Positions 14,936-23,854 of a stretch of DNA of 64,000 nt are shown here, piece after piece. The stretch is from Brevibacillus panacihumi W25 (GTDB taxonomy: Bacteria > Bacillota > Bacilli > Brevibacillales > Brevibacillaceae): positions 1,425,501 through 1,489,500 of the forward strand of contig NZ_KI629785.1 of NCBI RefSeq assembly GCF_000503775.1, written 5' to 3'. Within the stretch, counting starts at the first letter, position 1, and every line of letters starts with the position of its first letter. A program made the translations under genes and the position numbers. The notes beneath the pieces are model-generated. The model searched no databases and was not told the DNA's origin. It saw only the letters and a program-made list of their open reading frames with translations.

Positions 14936-16039
14936 ATGGCACTAGAGACTATTGCCATCCAAGACAAATCGCTCGCTGGTATTGCTGAAAAAGTACTGCA
15001 CGGCGAACGTCTGACACTGGAGGATGGCGTAACGCTATTCAACTCCAACGACCTGCTCACCATTGGCCAGCTCGCCAATTTCGTCAACCAGCAAAAAAAT
15101 GGTGACAATGTTTATTTTTTGCAAAATCTTTACATCAATCCGACCAATGTTTGTGAAGCGCATTGCAAATTTTGCGGATTCCGTCGAGATCAAGGTGAGG
15201 ATGGCGCCTACACGATGAGCATGGAAGAGTTGCTCCATTATGTAGAGACGCGTTATCATCCAGGCATCCGCGAATTCCACATCGTCGGCGGTCACAACCA
15301 GCACATGCCGTTCGACTACTATCTGGATACCCTGCGTACGCTGCGAAAAGCGTATCCCGATGTAACGCTCAAATCGTATACTGGCGCGGAGATCGAATTC
15401 TTCTCCCGCATCTCTGGCCTCTCCATCCGCGAGGTGCTGCAGGAATTGATGAAGGCCGGTCTGCAAAGCCTGACAGGCGGCGGTGCCGAAATCCTGACCG
15501 AACGCTACCGGATGAAGATGAGCCCGGAAAAAGCGAGCACCGATATGTACCTGCAAGTACACCGGACTGCTCACGAGTTGGGACTGAAGACACATACGAC
15601 CATGCTTTACGGCTCGATTGAGACCTTGGAAGAGCGTGTGATTCACATGCTTCGCCTGCGTGAGCTGCAAGACGACACCAATGGCTTCATGGTCTTTATT
15701 CCGCTTGCCGTACAGCCAATCAAGGCGACTGCAGGCATCAAGCGCCGCAATTCCGCGATTGACGACCTGAAAACCATGGCGATCAGCCGTCTGATGCTGG
15801 ACAACTTCCAACATATCAAAGCCTACTTCATTAATATTGGTACCCAACTGACGCAAATCTCCCTGACCATGGGGATCTCTGATGCACACGGCACCTTGAT
15901 CGAGGAACGCATCAGCCACTCGGCAGGAGCCTTGACGCAGCAAGCCCTTACAGTAGATGAGCTGGTCTGGCTGATCAAAGGCGCAGGCAAACGCGCCCTC
16001 GAACGCGACACCTTCTACAACGTAATCAAAGAACACTAG
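14936..16039 (+). CDS. mqnE: Aminofutalosine synthase MqnE
   Basis: A 367-residue radical-SAM enzyme of the futalosine route to menaquinone. It joins chorismate-derived enolpyruvyl benzoate to SAM to form aminofutalosine. The cluster motif CEAHCKFCGF (CxxxCxxC), GGHNQHMPFDYY and GGGAEIL are typical. AAAGGAAG precedes the ATG at 14936. No other mqn genes are in the window. It shows that this organism uses menaquinone made by the futalosine pathway, unlike B. subtilis, which fits Paenibacillaceae. It stands alone with its own terminator. Confidence 0.92.
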   Translation: MALETIAIQDKSLAGIAEKVLHGERLTLEDGVTLFNSNDLLTIGQLANFVNQQKNGDNVYFLQNLYINPTNVCEAHCKFCGFRRDQGEDGAYTMSMEELLHYVETRYHPGIREFHIVGGHNQHMPFDYYLDTLRTLRKAYPDVTLKSYTGAEIEFFSRISGLSIREVLQELMKAGLQSLTGGGAEILTERYRMKMSPEKASTDMYLQVHRTAHELGLKTHTTMLYGSIETLEERVIHMLRLRELQDDTNGFMVFIPLAVQPIKATAGIKRRNSAIDDLKTMAISRLMLDNFQHIKAYFINIGTQLTQISLTMGISDAHGTLIEERISHSAGALTQQALTVDELVWLIKGAGKRALERDTFYNVIKEH

Positions 16040-16044
16040 CAAGC

Positions 16045-16097
16045 AAAAAAGCTGATCCATGTCTTGGAAGAGATACATGGAATCAGCTTTTTCTTTT
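16045..16097 (+). terminator. Terminator after mqnE
   Basis: An interrupted stem, AAAGCTGAT..CCATGT with ACATGG.ATCAGCTTT (16048-16090), is followed by a T-rich run. Confidence 0.85.
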
Positions 16098-16134
16098 TCT
16101 GCCATAGTAAGAGGAAATACGGCGAGCCCTCATG

Positions 16135-16395
16135 CTACAACGGGAGATCCTTGAAGGGGTCGTCCTCTTCCTTCAATACCTGCTTGATCTTATCCAGCAG
16201 CGCCTCTGCCGTTGGCGCTTGAACCAATTTTCCATTGACGAGTGCGAACGGCTCCAGATAACATTCGCCGCAATACCCCAAACACCCGTATTCGAGCACG
16301 TCCACATCCAATTCCGGATCTTGCTCCAATGCATCCATGACGGCCTGGGTGTAGGACGCGACGTTGCTCGCGCAAAATTCTACCAATGCTTTCAT
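16135..16395 (-). CDS. yuzB: YuzB-like protein (DUF1450)
   Basis: An 86-residue protein with EFCASN at the N-terminus and YGCLGYCGECYLEPFALVNGK in the centre. The four Cys (FC, GC, YC, EC) and spacing match YuzB. The family is thioredoxin-like in its cysteine plan but has no proven activity. It is divergent from yutJ, as in Bacillus. Confidence 0.85.
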   Translation of the reverse strand: MKALVEFCASNVASYTQAVMDALEQDPELDVDVLEYGCLGYCGECYLEPFALVNGKLVQAPTAEALLDKIKQVLKEEDDPFKDLPL

Positions 16396-16568
16396 ACCTT
16401 GTCACCTGCCAATTGCCTTGACTTCATATGCCCTTTATTGTACCGCGTCTTTTGCAAAAATACAGTGGGGATTGCGGGAAAAAGATTCTGCTTGCAATTT
16501 TGGCGAAAGAGAACTAAAAATAGAATGGGTGCTGTAAAAAACGGACATAAGAAAGGAATAGACCTTCT

Positions 16569-17636
16569 ATGAAACGACTTGTAATCCTTGGCGGAGGATA
16601 CGGGGGTCTTCGTATTATCGAGCGTGTCCTGTCTTCGGACTTACCGGACGATGTGATGATCACTCTGGTAGACCGGATGCCGTTTCACGGTTTGAAGACA
16701 GAGTACTATGCTCTGGCTGCTGGGACACAGCCAGAATCCCATCTGCGTGTCGCCTTTCCCAACGATCCACGCCTGTCAGTAAAATACGGCGAGGTATCGG
16801 CAGTTCATCTGGATGAGCAATCAGTCAGTTTTGCCAATGGAGACAGTCTTGCGTACGATTGGCTGGTCATCGGTCTGGGCTGTGAGGATCGCTACCACGA
16901 TATTCCTGGCGCTGATCAATACACTTGCTCGATCCAATCCATGCGTTCCACTCGCAACACATACACAGCCATCAACGATCTGAACCCCTATGCTACGGTC
17001 AGCGTCGTTGGAGGCGGACTGAGCGGCGTAGAGCTTGCCGCCGAGCTGCGCGAGAGCCGTCCTGACCTGAACATACGGATCATAGACCGCGGACAAAGCA
17101 TATTGAGCCCGTTCCCGAAAAAATTGCAGGAGTATGCGTCTCAATGGTTCATTGAGCATGAGGTGCAGCTTGTCTCGATGGCGAGCGTAACAAAAGTCGA
17201 GCCAGGAGTTGTGTACAATCACAACGAACCAGTCGAAAGCGACGTCATCGTCTGGACGGCAGGCATCCAGGCCAGCTCCATTGTTCGCAATCTGCCGATC
17301 GAAACCGACAACATCGGCCGCGCCAAATTGAACCAATACCATCAGATTCCATCCCATCCCAACGTCTACGTCGTCGGAGATTGCGCCAGCACGGCGATTG
17401 CTCCGAGCGCGCAAACAGCCGAGTTGATGGGAGATCAGATCGCTATGATCCTGAAGCTCGATATCAAGGGCGAAGCGTTCCCATCTTCCCTTCCCCCTCT
17501 CAAGCACAAGGGCTTTCTGGGGTCGCTTGGCAAAAAAGAAGGCTTTGCCAGCATGGGCAAAGTCTCGTTGGTCGGTCAAATGGCACGCGTCATCAAGAGC
17601 GGACAGTTGTGGATGTACAAAAAACATATGGGCTAA
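16569..17636 (+). CDS. yutJ: NADH dehydrogenase-like flavoprotein YutJ
   Basis: A 355-residue member of the NDH-2 family. FAD motif GGGYGG is at the N-terminus, the second nucleotide motif VVGGGLSGVELAAEL is central, and VYVVGDCAS lies in the C-terminal third. It is shorter than YumB. It most likely oxidises NADH at the membrane, but the electron acceptor is not known. AAAGGA lies about a dozen bases before the ATG. Shares the yuzB-yutJ arrangement with B. subtilis. A strong terminator follows. Confidence 0.85.
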   Translation: MKRLVILGGGYGGLRIIERVLSSDLPDDVMITLVDRMPFHGLKTEYYALAAGTQPESHLRVAFPNDPRLSVKYGEVSAVHLDEQSVSFANGDSLAYDWLVIGLGCEDRYHDIPGADQYTCSIQSMRSTRNTYTAINDLNPYATVSVVGGGLSGVELAAELRESRPDLNIRIIDRGQSILSPFPKKLQEYASQWFIEHEVQLVSMASVTKVEPGVVYNHNEPVESDVIVWTAGIQASSIVRNLPIETDNIGRAKLNQYHQIPSHPNVYVVGDCASTAIAPSAQTAELMGDQIAMILKLDIKGEAFPSSLPPLKHKGFLGSLGKKEGFASMGKVSLVGQMARVIKSGQLWMYKKHMG

Positions 17637-17642
17637 CCCGAT

Positions 17643-17683
17643 AACCCTATCTGGCACTCTAGTCAGATAGGGTTTCTTTTTTG
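17643..17683 (+). terminator. Terminator after yutJ
   Basis: AACCCTATCTG (17643-17653) pairs with CAGATAGGGTT (17664-17674), followed by TCTTTTTT. Confidence 0.85.
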
Positions 17684-17719
17684 TATGATGAGGAATGAAG
17701 AAATTGGGGGGAAATGGTA

Positions 17720-17892
17720 ATGAACGACTACATACAAAGCATGCGCCGCCTCATCGGACAAGAAACCTTGATTACCGTGGGCTGTGGAGCGATTATCGAA
17801 GATGAGCATGGCCGTATCCTGCTTCAGCGTCGGAAGGATCAGAATTTATCCTAGACTGGGCGCAAGGAAAAGAGACCCCCATCGTCAGATAA
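17720..17892 (+). pseudogene. Nudix hydrolase remnant with internal deletion
   Basis: An ATG with a GGGGGG-type ribosome site starts a frame that reads like the first 43 residues of a Nudix hydrolase (MNDYIQSMRRLIGQETL, then VGCGAIIEDEHGRILLQRRK). It breaks at QNLS and a stop at 17852, exactly where WGxPGG and the Nudix box should follow. In another frame, 17851-17892 gives LDWAQGKETPIVR and a stop, which looks like a C-terminal end. I infer that the catalytic middle was deleted with a frame change. The end overlaps the convergent aldolase gene by eight bases. Confidence 0.65.
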
Positions 17893-18973
17893 GCTCATTC
17901 ATCAATATGTGAAAGGCTTGCTTCAACGATTCCTTGGGTACCTGCGCATATCGATCGCCGATGCTGACCTCAAAATAACAGCCTGCCCCGTTGTGATCAT
18001 CCCGGAGATAATGGGTCAGGGCAACACCTGTCGCTTCATAGACGGAAAGCAAAAGCGGCTCCAGCTTCTCTTTTGGCATCTGCACATGGACGTGGAACAT
18101 ATTGGAGACGGGCTCCACCGGTCTGGTCGCAAAGAAACGGCATTCATTATAATAACGCGCAAGTTCTTTGGCGTCTTCACAGTACTTTGGAAACTGGTCT
18201 TTTCTCTGTTCAAAATAGTAATCTGCGCTTACGATATATGGATACAAACTGATCAAATCGCCTCCATGGCGTCTTTTCCATACCTTCGATTCCTTGGTAA
18301 AAGCTTCGTCGCCGGCGAGAATAGCTCCGGCGATCCCTCCGATCCCTTTGTAAAAGGACAGGTAGACACTATCAAACAAGGCGCAAACCTCGGCTGCTGT
18401 TTTTTGATAATACGGGAGAACCTCCAAGAGACGGGCTCCATCCAGATGGATCTTGATTCCCTTGTCGCGACAGTACCGGGAGATCGCTACCAGCTCCTCA
18501 TAATCAGGCAACTGCCCGCCAATCTCGCGCTGGGGGAGTTCAATCAACAGGCAGGCAATCTCTTCCTTCATGCTCCTTACATCTTCTAGAGTAATCACTC
18601 TCTCTTTATCTGCCAAAAGAACGGCTTCGATCCCGTGCAGCTTTTTCAAGCCATCTTCCTCATGAATCTCCAGATGGCACAAGGGATGGTAGGCGACCCT
18701 CTTCACTCCGAGCTGGTCAGACCAAATTCTCATGGCAATTTGCTGGGCCATCGTGCCGCTCGGAAAAAACACCGCCGTTTCTTTTCCGAGAAACGTTGCC
18801 ATTTTCGCTTGAAAATCTTCAATCAGTGGACCAGAACCGTAGATGTCGCTGTCTTGATGGTCCTCCCACTCGCTCAAGGCATCTTTCAAGACTTGCAGAT
18901 TTCTCGCCCGGTGTCCGGTTAAAGGGTATGCAGCGCGATCATAGGCTTGTTGCAGACTTGTAGCTGGACTCAT
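17885..18973 (-). CDS. Threonine aldolase-family PLP enzyme
   Basis: A 362-residue protein of the beta-eliminating lyase/threonine aldolase group. It has YGSGPLIEDFQAKMA, FFPSGTMAQQ, HLDGARLLE (Asp contacting the PLP ring nitrogen) and SFYKGIGGIAGAIL with the Schiff-base Lys. It probably cleaves threonine or allo-threonine to glycine and acetaldehyde. I start at the ATG at 18973, nine bases after AAAAGGAG; an in-frame ATG nine bases upstream lies too close to that site. The upstream open frame is not supported. No operon partner. Confidence 0.82.
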   Translation of the reverse strand: MSPATSLQQAYDRAAYPLTGHRARNLQVLKDALSEWEDHQDSDIYGSGPLIEDFQAKMATFLGKETAVFFPSGTMAQQIAMRIWSDQLGVKRVAYHPLCHLEIHEEDGLKKLHGIEAVLLADKERVITLEDVRSMKEEIACLLIELPQREIGGQLPDYEELVAISRYCRDKGIKIHLDGARLLEVLPYYQKTAAEVCALFDSVYLSFYKGIGGIAGAILAGDEAFTKESKVWKRRHGGDLISLYPYIVSADYYFEQRKDQFPKYCEDAKELARYYNECRFFATRPVEPVSNMFHVHVQMPKEKLEPLLLSVYEATGVALTHYLRDDHNGAGCYFEVSIGDRYAQVPKESLKQAFHILMNELI

Positions 18974-19087
18974 AGGGTACATCTCCTTTTCCGATTCAAA
19001 GGATGGGGTTATTCTCTCTCCTGAATATACACCCTCTTTCCTTTTGTAACAGCAATATTTCAAAATATAAGAAAAGAGTGAGGAAGC

Positions 19088-19345
19088 ATGGGTCCGATTG
19101 ACAAGCGAAATCGTCTTGATGAAGAGCCTTTTGGCTCCCGCATCGCCAAAAACAATTCGGTTTTTATCGACTATCAAGGCAAGCCGATAAAATCGCTGAA
19201 AGGTACCGAAGCCGAAAAATTTCTCCAAAAAATCAACGCCGCGCAGGATAGCAAGGAGGTACAGCTCCTCCTGGCAAAGATTACAGGAAACTTCAAAAGA
19301 GGCAATGAGCGCTTGGCTTCCACTAAGAATAAAAGATTTCCCTAG
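19088..19345 (+). CDS. Small basic hypothetical protein
   Basis: An 85-residue, Lys-rich soluble protein (MGPIDKRNRLDEEPFGSRIAK start) with no membrane span and no cysteine. GTGAGGA precedes the ATG. The C-terminal NFKRGNERLAS..NKRF stretch is strongly basic. I do not recognise the family. It lies between the divergent aldolase gene and an AraC regulator. Confidence 0.6.
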   Translation: MGPIDKRNRLDEEPFGSRIAKNNSVFIDYQGKPIKSLKGTEAEKFLQKINAAQDSKEVQLLLAKITGNFKRGNERLASTKNKRFP

Positions 19346-19419
19346 CATAATCCGGCAAAAAATGCACGGCTACACGCAGAGCTAACCGTTATTGTTAATG
19401 AGAAAGGAAGACAGGGACA

Positions 19420-20280
19420 ATGAATTGGGGCACGAGAATGAACCAAGTGATCGATTATATCGAGGAAAATCTTGCAGAGGAGATCGTCTATTCGCAAATA
19501 GCTAAAATTGCCTGTTGCTCGATTTACCACTTCCAGCGCATGTTCTCTTCGATTACGGAGATTTCGCTGGCGGAGTACATCAGACGACGACGCCTCACTC
19601 TCGCCGCCTACGAGCTTCAGAGCAGCCCGATCAAAGTGGTAGATCTCGCGCTCAAGTACGGTTATGAGTCCCCCGAAGCATTCACCCGCGCCTTCCACAG
19701 CTTGCATGGCGTCACGCCGTCAGCCGCGAGACAGGCCGGAGTGAATCTCAAAGACTATCCTCGCCTGACCTTTCAATTCAGTATCAAAGGAGCTGTCGAA
19801 ATGAATTACCGATTGGAAAAATTGGATGCCTTCCAGGTCGTCGGGGTCAAAGAAAGGGTCAACATGAAAGAAGCTTTTCACATCGTGCCGCAGCTTTGGG
19901 GACGCGCTCGGGAGCAGGGAACCTTTGAAACGCTGTGGAACGTTCGCCGTGAGGGACATCCCGTCCGCGGGATTCTGGGCGTATGCGCAGACGGTGACTT
20001 CGGCAAGAATGAAGCGTTTGACTACGTGCTATCAATCGTGTCCGATCAGAATCCGCCTGAAGGCATGACGAAGCTTGCCTTTCCCGAATCGACCTGGGTA
20101 GTCTTTGACGTGGGTGGGAACCCGATGGAAATGCAAAAGGCCTGGCAGCAATTCTACGCGGATTGGCTGCCAGCCTCTGCCTATGATCCAGCTTATTTGC
20201 CTGCGATCGAATGCTATTTGCCGCCCGAAGAAAATAAAAACGAGCTGTGGGTGCCTGTCGTCAGCAAGAGCGCTGAATAA
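19420..20280 (+). CDS. AraC-family regulator with GyrI-like effector domain
   Basis: A 286-residue protein. The first 105 residues form the two AraC helix-turn-helix motifs (YSQIAKIACCSIYHFQRMF and VVDLALKYGYESPEAFTRAF.. HGVTPSAAR). From about residue 120 comes an effector-binding domain (YRLEKLDAFQVVGVKERV ... WVVFDVGG .. ECYLPP), the SOUL/GyrI fold seen in Rob and BmrR. Such regulators respond to hydrophobic drugs or other small ligands. AAGGAAG precedes the ATG. No clear target gene sits next to it. Confidence 0.85.
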   Translation: MNWGTRMNQVIDYIEENLAEEIVYSQIAKIACCSIYHFQRMFSSITEISLAEYIRRRRLTLAAYELQSSPIKVVDLALKYGYESPEAFTRAFHSLHGVTPSAARQAGVNLKDYPRLTFQFSIKGAVEMNYRLEKLDAFQVVGVKERVNMKEAFHIVPQLWGRAREQGTFETLWNVRREGHPVRGILGVCADGDFGKNEAFDYVLSIVSDQNPPEGMTKLAFPESTWVVFDVGGNPMEMQKAWQQFYADWLPASAYDPAYLPAIECYLPPEENKNELWVPVVSKSAE

Positions 20281-20295
20281 GGAAGGAATCTGCCA

Positions 20296-20637
20296 TCACC
20301 GCTTTTGCACCCTCACGACCGGAACCTTTCGCACTTCGTAGGTCCCCGTCAGCCATTGTTCCTGCAAGACATTCAGCTTCAGCAAACTGGCGATTTTCCC
20401 TGTGTCCGCCCTGGACATGAGACGCCAGAGCGAGGCGTCGGGCAAGGCGTTGTATACCTTGTCATCGTTGTACTCCCGCCGTTCCTGGTAGCTGATCGTC
20501 AAGGCGTACTCCTCTGTCTCGGCTTTGCCAGCCTCGGCGTATTGTTCCAACAGCTCGCTGCGCAGCAGATTTAACTCTTCCTCGACCTGCTTTTGTGTCT
20601 CTTTTAATTGATAGTATCGGGCCAAATGATTGTCCAT
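20296..20637 (-). CDS. Coiled-coil hypothetical protein
   Basis: A 113-residue protein starting MDNHLARYYQLKETQKQ, helical in the first half (a likely coiled coil through about residue 45) and ending in a basic tail. GGAGGG precedes the ATG at 20637. The longer frame upstream overlaps the divergent gene promoter and is rejected. Superficially similar to small phage-type coiled-coil proteins, but no phage genes are nearby. Family not recognised. Confidence 0.55.
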   Translation of the reverse strand: MDNHLARYYQLKETQKQVEEELNLLRSELLEQYAEAGKAETEEYALTISYQERREYNDDKVYNALPDASLWRLMSRADTGKIASLLKLNVLQEQWLTGTYEVRKVPVVRVQKR

Positions 20638-20718
20638 TCGCTCGTCCCTCCATTTGGTTGCGTCTTCCTCATGGATGATATGACCAGCGGCAGGAGCGTA
20701 GAACAAAGGAGGAGTCAG

Positions 20719-20856
20719 ATGTTTGTAAAAGTGTACAGGTATCGGATCAAACCTGAAGAAATACAGCAGCCATATCAGAGATTCCTGGACGTACCGGATT
20801 CAGAAGAAGACATACTAGAGGAAGATTACCTGCAAATGATGGATATACAATCTTGA
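20719..20856 (+). CDS. 45-residue hypothetical protein, possibly internally shortened
   Basis: Begins MFVKVYRYRIKPEE and ends in an acidic segment (PDSEEDILEEDYLQMMDIQS). AAAGGAGGAG lies just before the ATG, a very strong ribosome site. The beginning resembles the first strand of small ferredoxin-like (dimeric alpha-beta barrel) proteins of about 100 residues. The abrupt passage to an acidic C-terminus could be the result of an in-frame deletion. That is speculation; it may simply be a small protein. Confidence 0.5.
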   Translation: MFVKVYRYRIKPEEIQQPYQRFLDVPDSEEDILEEDYLQMMDIQS

Positions 20857-20863
20857 TATGAAC

Positions 20864-20911
20864 AAAAAGACAGCCTCCCTTCCATGTTCATGTAGGAAAA
20901 GAGGCTGTCTT
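20864..20911 (-). terminator. Terminator between convergent genes
   Basis: AAGACAGCCTC (20867-20877) pairs perfectly with GAGGCTGTCTT (20901-20911). TTTTTG follows on the minus strand, so it mainly serves the gene at 20929. Confidence 0.8.
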
Positions 20912-20928
20912 ATGTTATGCCATCAGGC

Positions 20929-21822
20929 TTACTTTTGGATCATCGTGTTGATCGCTTCACCTGGATGCTTCACCAGGAAGGTGGAATACTCGACTTCCCA
21001 AGGATTCCATTTCCCTTCGCCTTGGTAGCCCCAGACACTGTTGATGTGTGAAACCGTATCGGTGTTGTTGATTCCGACGATTCGTTGTTCCCCTACCAAT
21101 TCAAAGGTTCCGTTGCCGTCCATGTCGATGGGGGCCAAGGCACCGAAAGGATACGAGTAGACGGTTGTCTCTTCGTTGCCTTTCTGGATTTTGCCGGCTT
21201 GATCGTACAGCTTGGCCGCGACGTAGACATCCTTGTTGGCGCTCACATCAATCGTCAGCGGCTTTTCCAGCTTGGAGCCTTTGCCCTCTACCTTGAAGCC
21301 GTCCACGAACTTGCCCTCATAACGAATTCCTTCGTTCTCCTCTTCACCGAAGATGACTGCCGGCTTGTTGTTCTCGAAAGTGGCAATGACGTGGTTGTAA
21401 ATGCCGCCGCTTCCGCCTGTCGCAGTTTTCACGAACGCATCGGCGACTTTATCGCCGGTAAAGTCTACAAGTGTAAGCTCACCTTCATAACCGCCCAGAT
21501 CCTTGATGTTCGTTTTGACGTAGGCTTTGGATTTGCCATCCTGTACAACGAGATTCATATGGGAGGCGTAAATGTCTTCTGCCTTTTCCTTTTCTCCGAC
21601 CAGATATACGATGTCCTCTACTTGATCACCGTTTACATCCGCAGATTTTTTGTCGATGACGTACGTGTTTTTCTCCAATCCGACTTGAGCTGCAGCCGCG
21701 AACAGCTTCCCTTTCTCCGAGTCGGCGTGCGCCACTTTTGTATTCCCTACAGTCAATCCCGCCGCTCCTACAACACCTGCCAGCAGCAAGAATGTAACAG
21801 GCTTCATCCATTTGTTCTTCAT
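20929..21822 (-). CDS. Secreted protein with Ca-binding-like VCBS/FG-GAP motifs
   Basis: A 297-residue exported protein with a signal peptide ending near AHA. The mature part has three Asp/Asn/Gly loops typical of FG-GAP/dockerin calcium sites: DVNGDQVEDIV, DFTGDKVADAF and DMDGNGTFELV. It has no Cys, lipobox or wall anchor. Similar Bacillus and Brevibacillus proteins are annotated only as hypothetical or VCBS-repeat proteins. It probably acts outside the cell. It has its own terminator. Confidence 0.65.
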   Translation of the reverse strand: MKNKWMKPVTFLLLAGVVGAAGLTVGNTKVAHADSEKGKLFAAAAQVGLEKNTYVIDKKSADVNGDQVEDIVYLVGEKEKAEDIYASHMNLVVQDGKSKAYVKTNIKDLGGYEGELTLVDFTGDKVADAFVKTATGGSGGIYNHVIATFENNKPAVIFGEEENEGIRYEGKFVDGFKVEGKGSKLEKPLTIDVSANKDVYVAAKLYDQAGKIQKGNEETTVYSYPFGALAPIDMDGNGTFELVGEQRIVGINNTDTVSHINSVWGYQGEGKWNPWEVEYSTFLVKHPGEAINTMIQK

Positions 21823-21929
21823 CGTTATTTCCTCCCAGTTGTCTTCGTTACATAGACAACTATAAGACGAAACCCCTTTGCTTTCGTTACAAACGGTTTA
21901 CGAACTGAAAACAAAATGGTAACAAACGT

Positions 21930-23135
21930 CTATTTCACGTTATCCAGCACGCTTTTGATATTCGCCGCCGAGTCTTGTCGCAGACTCAGATTATAATGCG
22001 CTCTGACCGCCTGGTAAACAGCATTCAGGTTCTTGCTGCTTTTGTTTTTGCGATAGGCAGCTACTTCCTTCGCAAACTTGGGATGATGAATCAGATCGCG
22101 GCTCCAGTCCCATGCACGAGGTTTTTTCGCATCCTTTCGTGCTTGATCCAGCATTTGAGCAAACCGGGAAATGAAATACGCATCTACCTTTTTCCGTGCT
22201 TGTTGATAGGCGGGCGTATAGCGCACAGCATTGGAATAGGGATCGACAGGCTCGCCATTCGCCTGGATCACGTCCGGGATGCGCACCGGAACCATGCCTG
22301 GCTTCAGCTTGATCTGATAATATTCCCATCCGGTCGAGGTCTTTTTCCCGGGCATAATCAGCATGAGAAAGGGTAATAGGCGATCGTACGCATACTCTTC
22401 CACGTACTCTGTCGGTCCAGGGTCTTTTCTCAGTGGAGACTGCGGATACAGATACCCCTCTCTGTCTACCACAAATCCCGGCAGCCCTACCTCCACGGCC
22501 CAGCGTACAGCCGTATCCTCCGAGTCTTTCAAGTCGATTCCTCCATGATAAGGACGAACCTGATTGAACATCCGGTAAAGGACTGTCGCCACAAATTCCT
22601 TCGTCGCGATTCCGTCATCGATTTCCTCCCACTTGACGTATCCCGCATCGACGAGTGGCTGCAGACGCGCATTCATCTGGATCTCTGCTCTTTTTTGCTC
22701 CAGCTCGCGTCTTTCCTCCCAAGAGATGTTCGGATCGGCTATGCGCTTGTTGAGTTCGTCCAAATCGGAATTCGCCGGGAAATGCGGTGGAAGAACAGCG
22801 ATGAAATGATACATGTTCCAGAGGAATCCTTTTTTGTAGGATTGGAATTTAAGATTGAGGTCATACGACAGTTTGTGATACGTGTCGCCCTCGCGATCCA
22901 TCAGATAATCTTTCTGAGCGTAATCCAGTTTTTGCGCAGGCGTTTGCGGATTGAGGATGTCGACCATTTCCACATTCAAAAACAGGTATTTTTCCGGATT
23001 TGGCGGAAGCTGGTACGTGATCCGATAACTCGAAGCTTCCGCTTTGGCAATGTCCGTAACGGGAACCATGCTGATAAAGGTCGACATGCAAATGGTACTT
23101 GCAAGCGCTGCCTTGAGTAACTTTTTCCCAAGCAT
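21930..23135 (-). CDS. Secreted protein with S-layer-homology-like segment
   Basis: A 401-residue exported protein with a signal peptide (LLKAALASTICMSTFISMVPVTDIAKA). A central stretch, ATKEFVATVLYRMF..DLKDSEDTAVRWAVEVGLPGFVVDREGYLYPQSPLRKD, follows the plan of one S-layer homology repeat (TRaEfa..L.r.....f.D...wA..av..G...G...g.f.P...tR). The N-terminal and C-terminal parts are not recognised; the C-terminus is basic. One SLH-like unit is too few for firm wall binding. AAGGAAGG precedes the ATG. Confidence 0.55.
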   Translation of the reverse strand: MLGKKLLKAALASTICMSTFISMVPVTDIAKAEASSYRITYQLPPNPEKYLFLNVEMVDILNPQTPAQKLDYAQKDYLMDREGDTYHKLSYDLNLKFQSYKKGFLWNMYHFIAVLPPHFPANSDLDELNKRIADPNISWEERRELEQKRAEIQMNARLQPLVDAGYVKWEEIDDGIATKEFVATVLYRMFNQVRPYHGGIDLKDSEDTAVRWAVEVGLPGFVVDREGYLYPQSPLRKDPGPTEYVEEYAYDRLLPFLMLIMPGKKTSTGWEYYQIKLKPGMVPVRIPDVIQANGEPVDPYSNAVRYTPAYQQARKKVDAYFISRFAQMLDQARKDAKKPRAWDWSRDLIHHPKFAKEVAAYRKNKSSKNLNAVYQAVRAHYNLSLRQDSAANIKSVLDNVK

Positions 23136-23240
23136 AATAAAACCTTCCTTTTTTTCGCATTTAATCGATTAGACGAAAAAAGTTCAGTGAAGTTTCGCTG
23201 TGGAATGCCATACTTTCCGGATAACCAAGCACCAGATCAA

Positions 23241-23675
23241 TTAACGACTTTCTTCTATCGCCTTTTTACTTTGTATAAAAGGAGATAGCAGAATGGAAAA
23301 GAAAAAAAGGAAGAAAACCCCAGGTGCAGCCCAGTAATGAATAAAAAACTCTATGCCTGTTACCATTGAAATAATCCCCATCACAAAGAACAACAATATT
23401 GTTGCGGTACCTCCAATCCCAAAGCTTATAAAGAAATGCTTTACTTTTAAACCAGCGCTTAATTTTTCCTGCAATTTTTGATCCCCCTTGATTAAATAGT
23501 CTAAACTGACACCATACAAATCACTGATTGCCACCAAGGTCATCAGATCAGGGACGCTTTTATTGTTTTCCCATTTGGAGACTGCTTGCGGAGTTACATG
23601 TAGCAATTCTGCCAATTCACTTTGTGATTGCTTTTCTTTTGCTCTCAAGCTTTTTATTTTCTCATGAAAGTTCAT
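23241..23675 (-). CDS. XRE-family membrane-bound regulator
   Basis: A 144-residue protein. Residues 1-60 are an XRE helix-turn-helix (MNFHEKIKSLRAKEKQSQSEL, then HVTPQAVSKWENNKSVPDL), followed by two predicted membrane spans. This layout is common in Firmicute regulators fused to small membrane sensors. AAAGGAGAACA precedes the ATG at 23675. Two perfect palindromes lie 60-95 bases upstream and may be its autoregulatory site. The base composition is AT-rich compared with its neighbours. Confidence 0.8.
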   Translation of the reverse strand: MNFHEKIKSLRAKEKQSQSELAELLHVTPQAVSKWENNKSVPDLMTLVAISDLYGVSLDYLIKGDQKLQEKLSAGLKVKHFFISFGIGGTATILLFFVMGIISMVTGIEFFIHYWAAPGVFFLFFFSILLSPFIQSKKAIEESR

Positions 23676-23732
23676 ATTGTTCTCCTTTCCTTTTACCCAC
23701 AACTTTATCTGATTCTGAGCAAAATGATCAAT

Positions 23733-23770
23733 CAACCATTGGTTGTAGGCCGCATAAACGCTTCGTTTAT
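23733..23770. promoter_or_regulatory. Paired palindromes upstream of XRE gene
   Basis: CAACCATTGGTTG (23733-23745) and ATAAACG-CTT-CGTTTAT (23754-23770) are both perfect inverted repeats. They lie within 100 bases before the XRE start, so they are candidate operators. Confidence 0.45.
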
Positions 23771-23854
23771 ATAACCGTCACCCCTAGAATTGCTTGGTTT
23801 ATCGCATGAACTTCCGGAATTTATTGCGTTACTGTAGTTAAGTAATCGGAAAGT

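Noticed and set aside
18974..19348. N-terminal extension of the threonine aldolase
   Set aside because: It runs antisense through the gene at 19088 and lacks a ribosome site; the chosen start has a good one.
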